Translations under genes and position numbers: made by a program | NCBI GenBank assembly: GCA_011037195.1 | Contig: JAAEAF010001071.1 | Location: 62,001 to 126,000, forward strand | DNA length: 64,000 nt | Direction: 5' to 3' | DNA from: Triatoma infestans | Lineage: Eukaryota > Arthropoda > Insecta > Hemiptera > Reduviidae | Shown here: one piece after another, positions 21,151-31,441 of the stretch | Numbering within the stretch: the first letter of the stretch is position 1 | Layout of the letters: every line of letters begins with the position of its first letter | Notes under the pieces: model-generated | What the model was told of the DNA's origin: nothing | The model's input: only the letters and a program-made list of their open reading frames with translations | Databases searched by the model: none

Positions 21151-22559
21151 GTTGGCGTTCCGAGTGCCGGGTGCTGCTCCGGGTGATACGTAGTTCTGCT
21201 CCGGCTGATACGAAGTTCCCTTAGGGACAGATTGTTATGCTATGACACTGTGGAGGGATCCCGCAGTATAGTGGTAACGGGAGGGGCGGCTCAGGGCTCG
21301 CTTTTGGGACCTGATCTATGGAATGTGGCCTACGACGGCATCCTGCGCAAGGACTCTTTTTTGGTGGGGTATGCGGACGACATCGTCGCGGTGGTGATAG
21401 CTAGGGACCATGAGGTGGCGCATATTAGGCTCCGACAGGTGATGAGGCGCGTAACGGCCTGGCTAGACAAACATGGTCTGAGCTTGGCCCCAGACAAGAC
21501 AGAGGTGGTGCTGCTTACCAGGCGTCGACTCCCAGGTGCTTGGGACCTGAGGATAGACGGCAGAACGTTGAAATCTCAAAGCTCCGTCAAGTACTTAGGA
21601 GTGCATCTAGATGCAAAACTAACGTACTGGGAGCAGGTGCGGCGCTCTTCGGAGAAAGCGGCGAAGGTGGTTATGAGTCTGAGCAGGTTGATGGCGAACA
21701 GGGGAGGGAGGACCGAGGGCCAGCAGACGCCGGCTCCTCATGTCTGTCGCGGACGTCTGTAAGGATCAAGGGCTAGCGCTCTTAGAAAGGCGAGTACAAA
21801 GGAGGAGGCGCTTAGATAGCCAGAGCATACCGGACGGTATCTGAGCCGGCTGTCCTAGTGATCGCAGGAGTGATCCCGATTGACCTTCAGGCCAGGGAGA
21901 GACAGGAGGTTTGGAAAAGAGGAAGGGAGAGCCAGTCGAAGCTGATGCCAGGCTGAGGGCCAAACGGGCCACACTACAAAGGTGGCAGGAGCGTTGGGAG
22001 AATGAGCACCGCGGTAGGTGGACCCCAGTCTGTCGGAATGGATAAGTAGGCGGCATGGCGAGGTCGACTACTTCCTCACCCAACTTCTTACAGGGCACGG
22101 CTGTTTTGCCGCGTACGTGTGGAGGGTGTGGAAAGTGGGAGACCCGTCGTGCATCTACGGAGATGGAGAGAGAGAGACGATGCTTTCCATACCTTTTTTA
22201 GGTGCGGCAGATGGGACCGAGAACGGCGGAGATTGGAAGCGGAAATCGGGAGGATCTCCCCGGAGACGGTGGTGAGGGCGATGCTCGCCGGAGCGGATCG
22301 TTGGGACTGGGTGGAGCTACCTTTGTCCGGATGGTCCTGCGGATGAAGATAGGCGAAATGAGTAGACACCTCGACCTCCCGAGGACGGGGTTCAGCTAGG
22401 CCGGAGGCAGCCCGCAGTGGCATTACGAGGCACCACCCCGAAGTAGTATCATAAGCAGTTCCGGGGTGGACAAGTGCCTGTGAGGGAGGGGGGTTTACTG
22501 GGTGCAAGCCCTACACTTTGTGCGTAGGCATTTACCCCCTCCGTAAAAAAAGAAAGAAA
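21151..22559 (+). mobile_element. R1-clade LINE, 5' truncated, inserted in PLE2
   Basis: GC-rich relative to its surroundings. It is bounded by AGTATTCGC (21142-21150) and AGTATTTGC (22560-22568), a 9-bp duplication with one mismatch. The joined flanks continue the PLE reading (PPKA then NTEPP). The 3' end is TACCCCCTCCGTAAAAAAAG with an A-rich tail. R1-clade elements are best known from 28S rDNA but several lineages insert elsewhere. Confidence 0.8.
21232..22399 (+). pseudogene. R1-type reverse transcriptase and C-terminal Cys motif
   Basis: The first intact stretch (21232-21762, 176 codons) holds AAQGSLLGPDLWNVAYDGIL (motif with Q-G-S), the catalytic VGYADDIVAVV, then GLSLAPDKTEVVLLTRRR, VKYLGVHLD and SSEKAAKVVMSLSRLMAN. 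These are diagnostic of R1-clade reverse transcriptases. It then changes frame; downstream pieces include RMVLR and, near 22110-22340, DAFHTFFRCGRWDRERRRLE and PETVVRAMLAGADRWDWVE, the terminal H-T-F-F-x-C-x-x-W block. Deletions around 21765-22100 and frameshifts mean no complete protein. The endonuclease and N-terminal part are missing because of 5' truncation. Confidence 0.85.
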
Positions 22560-22749
22560 AGTATTTGCCTTAGGTGGAATGTTTTGAGGGTTCTGCGTTG
22601 GAGGTTGCTTTGTGTAGTTTTAGATGGTATTGAGAATTAGATGAATGAGATAGTCATTTTTAACCAGTATTTCTTTTATTTTTTTGATATTGTCCTGGTG
22701 GAACGATCAGTCCGGATAAATCTTACGATCTTTGGTGTAGACGAGTAAG

Positions 22750-23699
22750 TGCACTCGATTAAACTATAATAACTCGATTTATATCAATAACCCCGGGCCG
22801 CCCTAGCTGGCAGAACAATTAAAAAATATCTAGTAAAAATCTAGTCGTATTTTAGCCATAGTTATTGTCATCATGTCTGGCCATAAAACTAAATCAGATT
22901 GTAAAAGGTAGCAGTCCAAGCAGTTATATTGTTTTTCCTAATTTATTATACTTTCTGGCCGTTAAAATTACGGCTATGTTTTTATGGCGCTCATTGAATC
23001 CTATTTGATTAATATTTTTTTTCAATTGTAATTTTTGAGCAAAAGGTAAATTAATTTTCAATTTTTTTAATATTTAATTGGTTGGAGAGATTGGCTTAAT
23101 TAAACTAGTTAAAAAAAAAAAAAACTAGGTTAATTAACAATTATATTCAATTAAACTGTTTATATTATATATTTCAATGTTAAATCTATCACAATAATTT
23201 ATAAGATTTTTTTTACAAATAATTTTGTGATCGTTTTATAATATGACTAATTCGTTTAAGTACGTAAAATATTAAGTACCTATTCAATATTTTTTTTTTA
23301 TTACGTATATAGTTGATTAATAAGTTTTAACGGATAGACTTTTCAACTAATTGACAAAACCATATTTCTTCAGCCTTCGCCTTTATTAAATTCTAGTTTT
23401 ATTTAACTCACCGTTACGGATTCTTGAACTTAAATATTGAAAATTCTGTAAGTGTAAAGTGCTCGTTTGTCTTACCATTCCACTTCTATTTGTCTTCATT
23501 CCACTGGCTGTTAGAAGTAAATCAATCAGGTAAAGCTTGAAAACAGTCCATGCTATTCTAATTTATCATATTGATGGAGAACTTACTCTGGAAGTAATTT
23601 TGAAGAGTAATTTTTTAATTAAATTATTTAAAATTATTTCAATCGCTTTCAATTTGGAAAACTAGATTGTTTGGAAAATAAGGGTTTGTTTTGACGCAG
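22750..23699. other. No gene seen
   Basis: AT-rich sequence with poly(A) near 23110-23123. The left edge may still be decayed PLE2. Confidence 0.35.
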
Positions 23700-23760
23700 T
23701 GACGAAAGAGAAAAAAGTTACAATTATATCATCTAAATAATATTAATTAGAATTAAATAT

Positions 23761-24048
23761 CCGATATTTTATCCATCATGGCATGCTTATTGGTTTTGTT
23801 CCTGACCGGTTTCGGATTTTCTTGCATCGTGAGAGCAAATTCACCAAGTTCGTGAATTCAACGCGTTCACTTCAACGCAATGTTTCTGTCACATTCCCAC
23901 TTATATAACCAACAAGTGTGAGTCTAATACGAACTAGAGTCTGACGATGGATAGAAATCCGAAACCGGTCAGGAACAAAACCAATATGCATGCTGCGACG
24001 GATAAAATACCGGATGTTATCCAGCATTACGGACCTACCCACATTTTC
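23761..24048. mobile_element. Asymmetric palindromic element, family B, with 13-bp TSD
   Basis: A perfect TAGAATTAAATAT flanks the 288-bp insertion (23748-23760 and 24049-24061). The left arm starts abruptly CCGATATTTTATCC. The right arm carries the inverse (GGATAAAATACCGG) but continues with ATGTTATCCAGCATTACGG to CATTTTC. Both arms contain CCTGACCGGTTTCGGATTT or its inverse. This is the same one-long-arm, one-short-arm layout as family A, with unrelated outer sequence. Confidence 0.8.
23941..23970 (+). ncRNA. Hammerhead-ribozyme-like core (family B)
   Basis: CUGACGA, U, GGAU-AGAA-AUCC, GAAA, CCGG, UC in order, with the self-complementary ACCGGU. Stem I is not evident (AGAGU before, AGGAA after), so activity is doubtful for this copy. 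Confidence 0.45.
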
Positions 24049-24268
24049 TAGAATTAAATATGTTGACAACATTCCGAGTTTGATGAAAATCAGTTGCAAC
24101 TTTTTGCATGTTTTACATAATGGTAGTTGTTACCTTAATGGGAATTAATTATGCAAATTTAAATCAAACATAACCTTTAATATTACTGTATGGTAAATAG
24201 TGAAAGGATTATTGTTATTGGCCTATTTTGTATAAATATAAATTGATTGGTCATAAAGTCACTAATTA

Positions 24269-25187
24269 TTTTTACTTTTTCTTACTCATAGTAAGAGGAA
24301 GTATTGTAGTCGGTCAAATTTTCTATATCGAGTTTCCACCAGAAATACACTTTTGAGGTCCTCTGAGTCCAAAAAAAAGTGGATTTTATAAAATAGCCAG
24401 GGTGTATGTGAACTGCGTACCTTAAAAGTGAAAAATCACAGAAAGTTCAAACTTGACATTTCGTGTATGTATCACCATGTAATCGGACATTAAGAGATCT
24501 ATCATAATTCCTCAACCGGCAGTACCACTTTACTAAATGATTTTTTTTTTCACTTTTTTTGCGATTTTCTGGAAAATGGCTCCAACGATTTTCTTTAAAC
24601 TTGGCATATTAACTACATGTACAAAGATCTACAACTTTTATTGAAACATTTCCCTGGAAAAATTCATTTAAGGGCCATTTTAGGGAAGGGGTGGGGTTAT
24701 GTTTTCTCTAATGTGCTATCGTATTTGATAAAATAGATTGGATGATATATTATGCAATTATATCTCCCAAACAAACTTAATTAGAAATAAAGAGATGGCC
24801 AAAATTCCGAGTTTCAAGAAAATTAGTAAACCGGAAGTGCGTTTTTACAATTCAATTGTTTGCGTTCAAACATTTTTTATTTGAAACATTTCACCGGTAA
24901 AATTTATTTAAAGACACTTTTGGGAAGAACTGTTTCAGTTTATTCACACTATTCTATCATTTAAATAATATTAATTAGAATTAAATCTGTTGTTGAAATT
25001 CCAAGTTTGAAAAAATCGGATGACCGGAAGTGCGTTTTTGCTGAAAAGTATTTTTCAGTTTTTCTGCTATTTTCTCCATAAAAACATCGACGAATTTTGA
25101 TATACGTTCTAACTATAAAATTTGTCACTTATAATTTTGTAAACTTCAGTAAGAGAAAGTTGTGTGAGTGTTTCAAACCTGATTTTT
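24269..25187 (+). mobile_element. HLR, near full-length copy
   Basis: Begins TTTTTACTTTTTCTTACTCA and ends AGTAAGAGAAAGTTGTGTGAG, TGTTTCAAACCTGATTTTT. Contains three CCGGAAGTGC-type modules at about 24517, 24833 and 25024. Confidence 0.8.
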
Positions 25188-26035
25188 AAATAAATGTTTC
25201 TTTTTGTATTAGTTGTATTAACATTTTATTACAAATTTAGTGTATTGGGTTGATATTACTAACTCTGAGAGTTGTTAAAGAGTGATGAAGTATACCTCAG
25301 CTTGTACATGCATTAATTTTGTATTGCTTCATTAAATACAGTTGTACATCAGCAGTATAAGTTGTGACAAAAATTATATATATTAAAAACTGTTTATCCA
25401 TTCAAATTTTGCTTCCACTTGGTCAGAATTCGATGGCTATTGAAAGATAGAACAACTTCCGCCCGCATTGTTCTATTTTCATGTCTTACAAAAGCTGGCA
25501 TCAGATTTCACCCTTAGAAAATTGAGCTATTTGTTAAAACTGACAATGTGCATAATTCGTGTCGAAGTATTGCTTTAAAAAAAAAAAAATTAAATAAAGA
25601 AAATATGATTAATGGATGAAAATCTTGTGTGTAAATCATTAGAAATATTATTTCTTTTAATTACTATTATTTATTTGCAACTGTACAAGCTATAAGTATA
25701 CGTCAGCTAAATTGTATGTACAGAGTATATATATACAATTTCTGTCACTGAATTGGGTCAGCGCCACAACGCGGTGTTAACCTGTTGAGAGAAACCAACC
25801 AGTACTGGCACTCTCTAAGTTCCAGATAGAGGTTGAAAAGCAATCAGGTCACGGTGCTATCGCGTTTTAAACGACATGGAGGATTATCAGGAAGGGAGGG
25901 TTGTTATAGTATTGGGCGAGAGGGTTTGGGTGGATTAGCTAGATTGCTATGGCAATTTTTGAAACCGGGCGAAGATTAATTCGTTAACAAAGGGAATTTT
26001 TAGATCATGATGGAGAATATTGTTGGGGACATAAT
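25188..26035. other. No gene seen
   Basis: AT-rich sequence with poly(A) near 25577-25590. No motif. Confidence 0.35.
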
Positions 26036-26287
26036 AAGGTCCTTTGAGTATGAAAAAATGTTTTTTAGCAAATGGTCTGTGCGTGTGTGTGTTTGTGTGA
26101 ACAAAATATCTCAAAAACGAATAATCCCAGGAAGTTCAAATTTGGTATGTTCTGTTTAGTTCCCACCGTCGCACTCAACTGACTTTAATGTTTTGGTCAA
26201 AATCCATCAGCCGAAGTGTGACTTAACTTTGAATACTTTTTTTTAGTTTCTCGTAATTAGCACAAAAATAAATCTAATGATTTCCTT

Positions 26288-27445
26288 CCATCCTCATACA
26301 GGCCAATAAGTCTATTACCTATTTTAGGAAAAATACTAAAGAAATTGTTATTGAAACGGATTTACCCCATTCTGGAAACTGAACAAATCATTCCATCACA
26401 TCAGTTTGGCTTTCGAATTCATCAGTGCCATAGAGTAGTGGACACCATTGCTTCGACACTTGAGCGGAAACAGTACTGCTGTGGTGCCTATCTCGACGTG
26501 GCTCAAGCCTTCAATAGGGTGTGGCATCCAGGATTACTGTTGAAGCTAAAGAAATGCCTACCATCAACCTATTACTTATTCTGCAAGTCTTATCTACCCG
26601 ACCGCTACTTTCAGATTAGTTGCGGATCTGCTAACTCTGACTACTCGCTGGCCGGCGCCGGAGTTCCTCAGGGTAGTATACTTGGTCCGCTTCTGTATAC
26701 TGTGTTCACTTCAGATCTACCAACCTATACAAACACTCTTCTTTGCACTTACACTGATGACACCGCCATCCTTGCCATCCAGCTCTGATCCCATCAATGC
26801 CTCCACTCTCTTACACACTCATTTAAATAAAATAGAATCTTGGGCCAAAAAAATGGCGGATTAAACTCAACCCACACAAATGTCAACAAATTACCTTTAT
26901 TCTGTGTCGTGCCTCCTGTCCTTCAGTAACCTTCAACTTAATACCACTCTCTCCTGCAAACTTAGTTCGCTACCTTAGAATGTACATCGACAGAAGACTA
27001 ACATGGAATCCACATAAGAAACTAAAAAGACTGGAACTTAACAAACGGAATCCGTTACTACTCAGACTAATAGGAAGACGATCGAAACTACCACTTGAAC
27101 ACAAACGACTAATATACAACTGTATACTCAAACCGATGTGGACTTATGGACTTGAACTGTGGGGTTCAACCAAACGCTCAAATTCCCAGAAAATTCAGTC
27201 TTTTCAGTCAAAAGTTCTCCGTCAGATAACAGATGCTCCATTCTATGTCTCTAACTTTATCCTCCACAACGATCTCAAAATCCCAGATGTATCTGAAGCC
27301 GTCCAAACTAAATATAAAAAATTCTATGGACTCTCTTACTCTCAACTCTAATCCTCTTGTTCAAAATCTCGCCTCCACAACTATACCAGATAATCCACCC
27401 GGTCGACTGAGCCGCTGTTGGCCCCGTGATCACCTCCAGAAATAG
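26288..27445 (+). pseudogene. Jockey-type reverse transcriptase, frameshifted
   Basis: Starts at PSSYRPISLLPILGKILKK (RT motif 1), then IPSHQFGFRIHQC, GAYLDVAQAFNRVWHPGLL (motif A, first catalytic Asp), GAGVPQGSILGPLLYTVFTS (motif B) and TYTDDTAILAI (motif C, with Thr in place of the usual Ala in YADD). Frame changes follow near 26785 and 26865. The thumb region resumes in MYIDRRLTWNPHKKLKRLEL, LIYNCILKPMWTYGLELWGS and SFQSKVLRQITDAPFYVSN (26980-27351). A last frame gives NPLVQNLASTTIPDNPPGRL and RCWPRDHLQK (to 27445). Assignment to Jockey is strong; the element cannot be autonomous because of truncation and frameshifts. Confidence 0.9.
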
Positions 27446-27595
27446 GAAGTAATTCCTGTGAGAGTGTTACCGCTGGATAGCTTCTCTCCTCCAGCCAATC
27501 TCGTTATTCATCATCACACATCATCATATTCACTCATTATATTTATTTATGTAGATTGTTGAATATGAAATTTCAAATAAAAGAAAAAAAAAAAA
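26288..27595 (+). mobile_element. Jockey-clade LINE, 5' truncated, 9-bp TSD, poly(A)
   Basis: GATTTCCTT occurs at 26279-26287 and 27596-27604. The element starts inside the reverse transcriptase coding region and ends in an A-rich tail at 27581-27595 after a 3' UTR with an ATTTATTTATGTAG segment. Truncation at the 5' end plus a short TSD and poly(A) is the usual product of target-primed reverse transcription. Confidence 0.85.
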
Positions 27596-27960
27596 GATTT
27601 CCTTTTAAACCTCGTGTACTATATAAACACTTATATATAACTATCACTTTCATTGAAATATTATTCCTGATACAGTTATTTTAGGGTGTTCTAAGGAATC
27701 TGGGACGTTAAGTATTTCAAATGTTATCCGTGTTTGGTAAATATTTTTTAGCGCTATCTCATGGACTACAATGTAATCAATCAACTAATACGGGGTTGGA
27801 AAGGTTCTGGGATATTGTGATTTCATATTCCCACTTTCTCACTAATTTGATGTTTTGAAGACGATTATAATTTTAATGGCAATCGTAAGAAAATCTGTCA
27901 ACCAAAATTATGGTAATTTGTGCGTTTATTCTGCAGGTTTTGAATCATTTATTTATATAA

Positions 27961-29204
27961 TTTAGATAATGTTGGTGACATAGTTTTAAAATGGATCGCA
28001 CCTAGATAGAAAAAAAAAGTGTATATTGGTGGGGTGTGTATAAGTAAGGAGGTGTATAGGAAAGAACCTATTGCAGGGCAACGGAGAGGTTATACTACCG
28101 TTGTAGTACGTGCAAGATTTATGCGGCAGTAGGCTGCTGTTGGTGTTGGGTGAGTTAGTTTGTCGGTGGGTCTCTCACTTACTGCAGCAAATGTTAGCAT
28201 TGTGTGTCAGTATATACGTATGTGTGTGTATGTGTTCTTTGTCACGCAGATAGAGCGCAGTAGTGTTTGGAAGAAGGGATGGGTTCAGTAATAAATAAAA
28301 TTTGTAGAGGTAACACACAGTTGGAGCGAGGAGTGAGGGGTTCGGTGTACAGGTGATACGGGTCTAGTGTGCTGCTCAATGTTTTAGTGTGTTGCAATAT
28401 AACACGAAACGACACAAATATACTGAAGAGTAAGATTTACCAAGTTGAAGTAAGGAGAAGAACTGTTGTGGATAGTGCTTGGGGGTTAGGGAAAGATGTC
28501 CAGCTGTGTGATTGTGTCCCAACTGGGAGCTGACACGGACAGAGTGTAGAAGGTTTGAAGTTGGAAGCTCTGGAGACTCCAGTTCACTCTACCACTTACC
28601 ACACTAACAAGAAACCCACGCCCACACATACACAAATTTCCCTATCCATACTCCAGTTCTCCTCTAATTGCCATCACAGCATCATACTCTTCACACAACT
28701 CTTCTTCTACTTCTCCACCACCCGTCTCGGTCCTCACCAACTAAGACCCATTCTACTATTGGACCAGTCCCAGAAGAGTTTTTTTTTTTTGATGCATACT
28801 CTTACTGCCTTCTCCAGTTGTTTCAACTTCCCAGTTTAATTTCTAAGCCCAAGAATATGAAAAAAGTTTTTTAAATGAACTCTTTCACGAAGACTTGAAA
28901 CCCCTTTACTAGACCAGTAAAGTAAACTGGCCTTCTCAAACCCACTTTACAACGCTCCTTGCCTTCATTTTGTAAAACTACTCTTAAGCCTTTCCACTCT
29001 TCGTTTTGGCAATTTTTAACTTGTTTTGTTTTTTGTTTTTTTGTTTTTTTTTACTTTATTCCTATCTAATCAAATAGGTTTTTCTCACTATTTTAACATT
29101 TATATTCAAAAAGTTTTTTCTTATTATTAGATATTCAATTATCATTTTCTTGATCATCTATTATCTAAAATTAATGTAATAACAATATTAGCCGAAAAAG
29201 TCCT
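27961..29204. other. No gene recognised; relatively GC-rich, unexplained
   Basis: The 28000-28560 part is less AT-rich than its surroundings and matches nothing else in the window. Short plus-strand frames at 28555-28874 are Thr/Ser/His-rich without motifs. It could be an untranslated exon, promoter region or an unrecognised repeat. No evidence allows a choice. Confidence 0.3.
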
Positions 29205-29620
29205 TATAAAAATTGTTTTTACTTAATAAAGGAAGTATTACTATTGTGTAAAATTTTTGTAATTTAGTTTTCATGAAAAGATATAACTTTGGAATACCTA
29301 TGTAAGAAAAATCTGGTGTAAGACATTCGCACAACATTTTCTTACTGCAATTTATACAATTTAATTGACAAATTAAAAGGTCGTGGAGATTATAATTGGC
29401 CTCTGAGGTAGCCAACAAAACTTGTGGCGGCTTGTTGTAAATTTGAACATAACCGACATGAGAACACTCTTAAATGAAAAATTTTTGGGAAAAATGATTC
29501 AGTTAAAATGATATGGTTATGTCTGGGGTTACTTTTTCAAATTTAAAGAAAATTGCTATAGTCGTTTTCGAGCAAAATTCCATATATATATATATATATG
29601 TGGCTTTGCTTCTCTTGTTT
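29205..29620 (-). mobile_element. HLR fragments in opposing orientation
   Basis: GTTTTTACTTAATAAAGGAAGTA (29214-) resembles a plus-strand 5' end, followed at 29305 by AAAAATCTGGTGTAAGACATT, a minus-strand 3' end. A (TA)n run lies at 29582-29600. Confidence 0.45.
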
Positions 29621-29828
29621 GCCACTACGTGGCATCGTGGAAGTTAGTCCAGGAGTAGAGAGATCAGAAGCGAACGTATTGCAAAATTCTTCAGTTATTT
29701 TGTGTGTTCTGCGAACATTTATACGCATCAGCTATATCTGCTGAATACCTGAATTTTCATAACGCTTAGTAAATTTTTTTTTTTTTATATACTATATTAA
29801 TTGCAATTATAATGGAGTTGATGAGGAG

Positions 29829-30701
29829 AGAAATTGGGTTAGATTAATTAGACGAGATCTGAAGACACTGTTATAATATAACTATAAGTTTACACAAACT
29901 GCACTGGACTTGTAATGATTTTATAGACAAGATGAGTAGAGTTATGACACGATGTGATGTATATGGTTGAATCTGATAGATGGATGTCTAGATCTCTCAC
30001 TGGCTTACATACAGGTTCTCCCCACTCTAGCCTGCTTAAGTGAGAGAGTACCAGAGAGAGTCTGTTTTCTATCGGTCGGGCTTGTGTTCCCTCTCTTGCC
30101 GTTAGTCTGTTTTCTCTCGGTCGGGCTTGTGTTCTCTCTCTTGCCGTTAGTCTGTTTTCTATCGGTCGGGCTTGTGTTCTCTCTCTTGCCGTTAGTCTGT
30201 TTTCTCTCGGTCGGGCTTGTGTTCTCTCTCTTGCCGTTAGTCTGTTTTCTATCGGTCGGGCTTTCTCTCTTGCCGTTGTTGGTTTTCTCTCGGTAGGGCT
30301 TGTGTGCCCTCTCTTGCGTTGTCTGTTTTCTATCGGTCGGGTGTGTCTCTCTCTTGCCGTTAGTCTGTTGTTCTATCGGTCGGGCTTGTGTTGTCTCTCT
30401 TGCCGTTAGGCTGTTTTCTCTCGGTCGGGCTTGGGTTCTCTCTCTTGCCGTTACACAATTGAAATGAAAGATTTCCTGTTGTCGTTAAAGCTGGGCTCGT
30501 AGACATAGTGTTTACTAAGTTTCATGTTGATCAACTTCACAGAGGAGAGGTCTCCTACCTATGGGTTGAACCTCCTGTTTGCTTTCAACGTCATCTATCC
30601 TACCATAATAGGACAGACGGCCAAAAGTAGTGTATTTGTATTTTGTTTCTGGAATAAATGAGAATGTCTTTATTTAAAAAAAAAAAAAAAAAAAAAAAAA
30701 T
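29829..30701 (+). repeat. Dispersed repeat E, long copy with expanded minisatellite and poly(A)
   Basis: The 5' part matches 15315-15595. Then follow nine minisatellite units, a unique 3' segment, AATAAATGAGAATG (polyadenylation signal near 30654) and a long poly(A) (30677-30702). A poly(A) placed about 20 bases after AATAAA suggests that this copy came through an RNA intermediate. I do not recognise the family; the AATAAA, poly(A) and TATA-like box would fit an LTR-derived or LINE-mobilised transcript. Confidence 0.55.
30061..30465 (+). repeat. 45-bp minisatellite, about nine units
   Basis: Consensus unit: TCTGTTTTCTCTCGGTCGGG then CTTGTGTTCTCTCTCTTGCC then GTTAG. Units alternate CTATCGG and CTCTCGG over the first seven, a hint of a 90-bp higher-order repeat. 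Because 45 is divisible by three, a plus-strand frame stays open (29967-30296) with a 15-residue periodicity. This is not evidence of a protein. Confidence 0.92.
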
Positions 30702-30819
30702 TTTTTTGTAGATAATAGTAGTTGAAATATGTTTTATAAGCATTACCTATTTAATTATCTCGTATATTTTGATACAGGGCATAACTTTGAAATGAGCGTC
30801 ATTTCCCCTAGCTTTACCC

Positions 30820-31110
30820 TATGCAAAGCAAACGCACACACTTGACCGAGTCAAACTTTATCGTTCAAGTATGACGCATCTTTCAGTTGAACCCGCCATG
30901 TTTCAAGTATTGAAACGTGTGAACCTCCGAATCGCCCAATTGGCCTCTCAGTTTGCTTTCAACTCATAGAGTGCTCCGTGCCGTTATTGAAACGGTTTGA
31001 TTGATTTCAGTTGAAACGTATGAACCAAAACTGATTCAAGTCGCATTCAACTTTTGTTGATCAACTAAAATCGTTCAACTAAACTTGACTCGTGAGAACG
31101 CGCCTTTAAC
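30820..31110. mobile_element. Possible MITE with imperfect terminal inverted repeats
   Basis: The ends ACTTGACCGAGTCAAACTTT (left) and, on the minus strand, CTCACGAGTCAAGTTTAGTT (right) resemble each other. The inside is rich in TTGAA / TTCAA words (CGTTCAAG, GTTGAAC). It abuts a Tc1 transposase relic whose frame stops at the junction. TSD not resolved. Confidence 0.35.
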
Positions 31111-31441
31111 ATCAGACCTATTTCTCGTAATCATCTTCGAACAGTTTCAGAACTGAAGGTTACTCTCCGGGCTTTTACAAGTTATCTCTGACCTCTGTTA
31201 CAGAGCTATAGTGGCTATACAATTGAAACCGATTGAGTAGAACTGGTAGCATATGAAATCGGTTGCCTCGTTCACTTGTGAACCTTCTATGACCACTTCC
31301 GCATCTCCGACCGTATTTCCAAGTTTCCCAGAAATGTACAATTGCTCGATGAACCGCAGAACAGGACAGACCTAAACGTTCATACAAATCGTACGTTATT
31401 CCTTCGCCCGCAAAAGCGATTGCTCTTGACAGCATCCTCAA
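31095..31441 (-). pseudogene. Tc1-type transposase N-terminal fragment
   Basis: Minus-strand product SRAIAFAGEGITYDLYERLG, then LSCSAVHRAIVHF, RRCGSGHRRFTSERGNRF and after a frame change TVRR*LREIGLMLKAR. This is the paired-like helix-turn-helix DNA-binding region of Tc1 transposases: ALxxGxSYxxIAxRLG, then RRPGSGRPRxTTxREDRF, then VSxRTVRRRLREAGL. The catalytic domain is missing beyond 31095, where the possible MITE lies. It belongs to a different Tc1 lineage from the pseudogene at 2055-3370. Confidence 0.65.

Larger units (their letters stand above)
20198..22745 (-). pseudogene. Penelope-like element (copy PLE2): GIY-YIG endonuclease and 3' terminal repeat, split by an R1 LINE
   Basis: Reading minus from about 22700, NIKKIKEILVKNDY leads to NIPPKA, then after the R1 insertion NTEPPIYHSLTFISPI, NNILKNFN, THTVYKLQCITPNCK and, with a frame change, STALSKHALTFNHVIDFNN. 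The V-Y-K-x-x-C..C spacing and the S-A-L-x-x-H-A..N-H-x-I-D-F block are hallmarks of the Penelope GIY-YIG endonuclease. The Y-I-G half is degraded (HRLKQTV). The protein then tails off to LSFQIAAPHYK, a 3' UTR, a ribozyme module and GCCATTGCCGTACAAAC at about 20210. Several stops make it inactive. The reverse transcriptase domain is not present in the window. Confidence 0.68.
23700..24120 (+). mobile_element. HLR fragment hosting a family B palindrome
   Basis: Left flank ATCTAAATAATATTAATTAG and right flank AACATTCCGAGTTTGATG are consecutive in other HLR copies (compare 24953-25020), showing that the element at 23761-24048 is an insertion. Confidence 0.7.
26036..27960 (+). mobile_element. HLR (older subfamily) split by a Jockey LINE
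   Basis: Left part 26036-26287 (GTCCTTTGAGTATGAAAAAATG, GTGTGTGTGTTTGTGTGAAC, ATCTCAAAAACGAATAATCC). Right part from 27596 (GATTTCCTTTTAAACCTCGTG, ACTATCACTTTCATTGAAA, GGACTACAATGTAATCA). Confidence 0.6.

Noticed and set aside
21766..22507. Several overlapping GC-rich frames on both strands
   Set aside because: They are shadows of the R1 LINE; only the plus-strand pieces carry R1 motifs.
28555..28874. Two overlapping Ser/Thr-rich frames of 94 and 68 codons
   Set aside because: Overlapping, low complexity, no motif; no reason to prefer either.
29967..30296. 109-codon plus-strand frame with 15-residue repeats
   Set aside because: Produced by a 45-bp minisatellite whose length is a multiple of three; no start context or domain.
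30061..30465. Regular array resembling a CRISPR
   Set aside because: Units are contiguous without unique spacers, and the genome is eukaryotic; it is a minisatellite.
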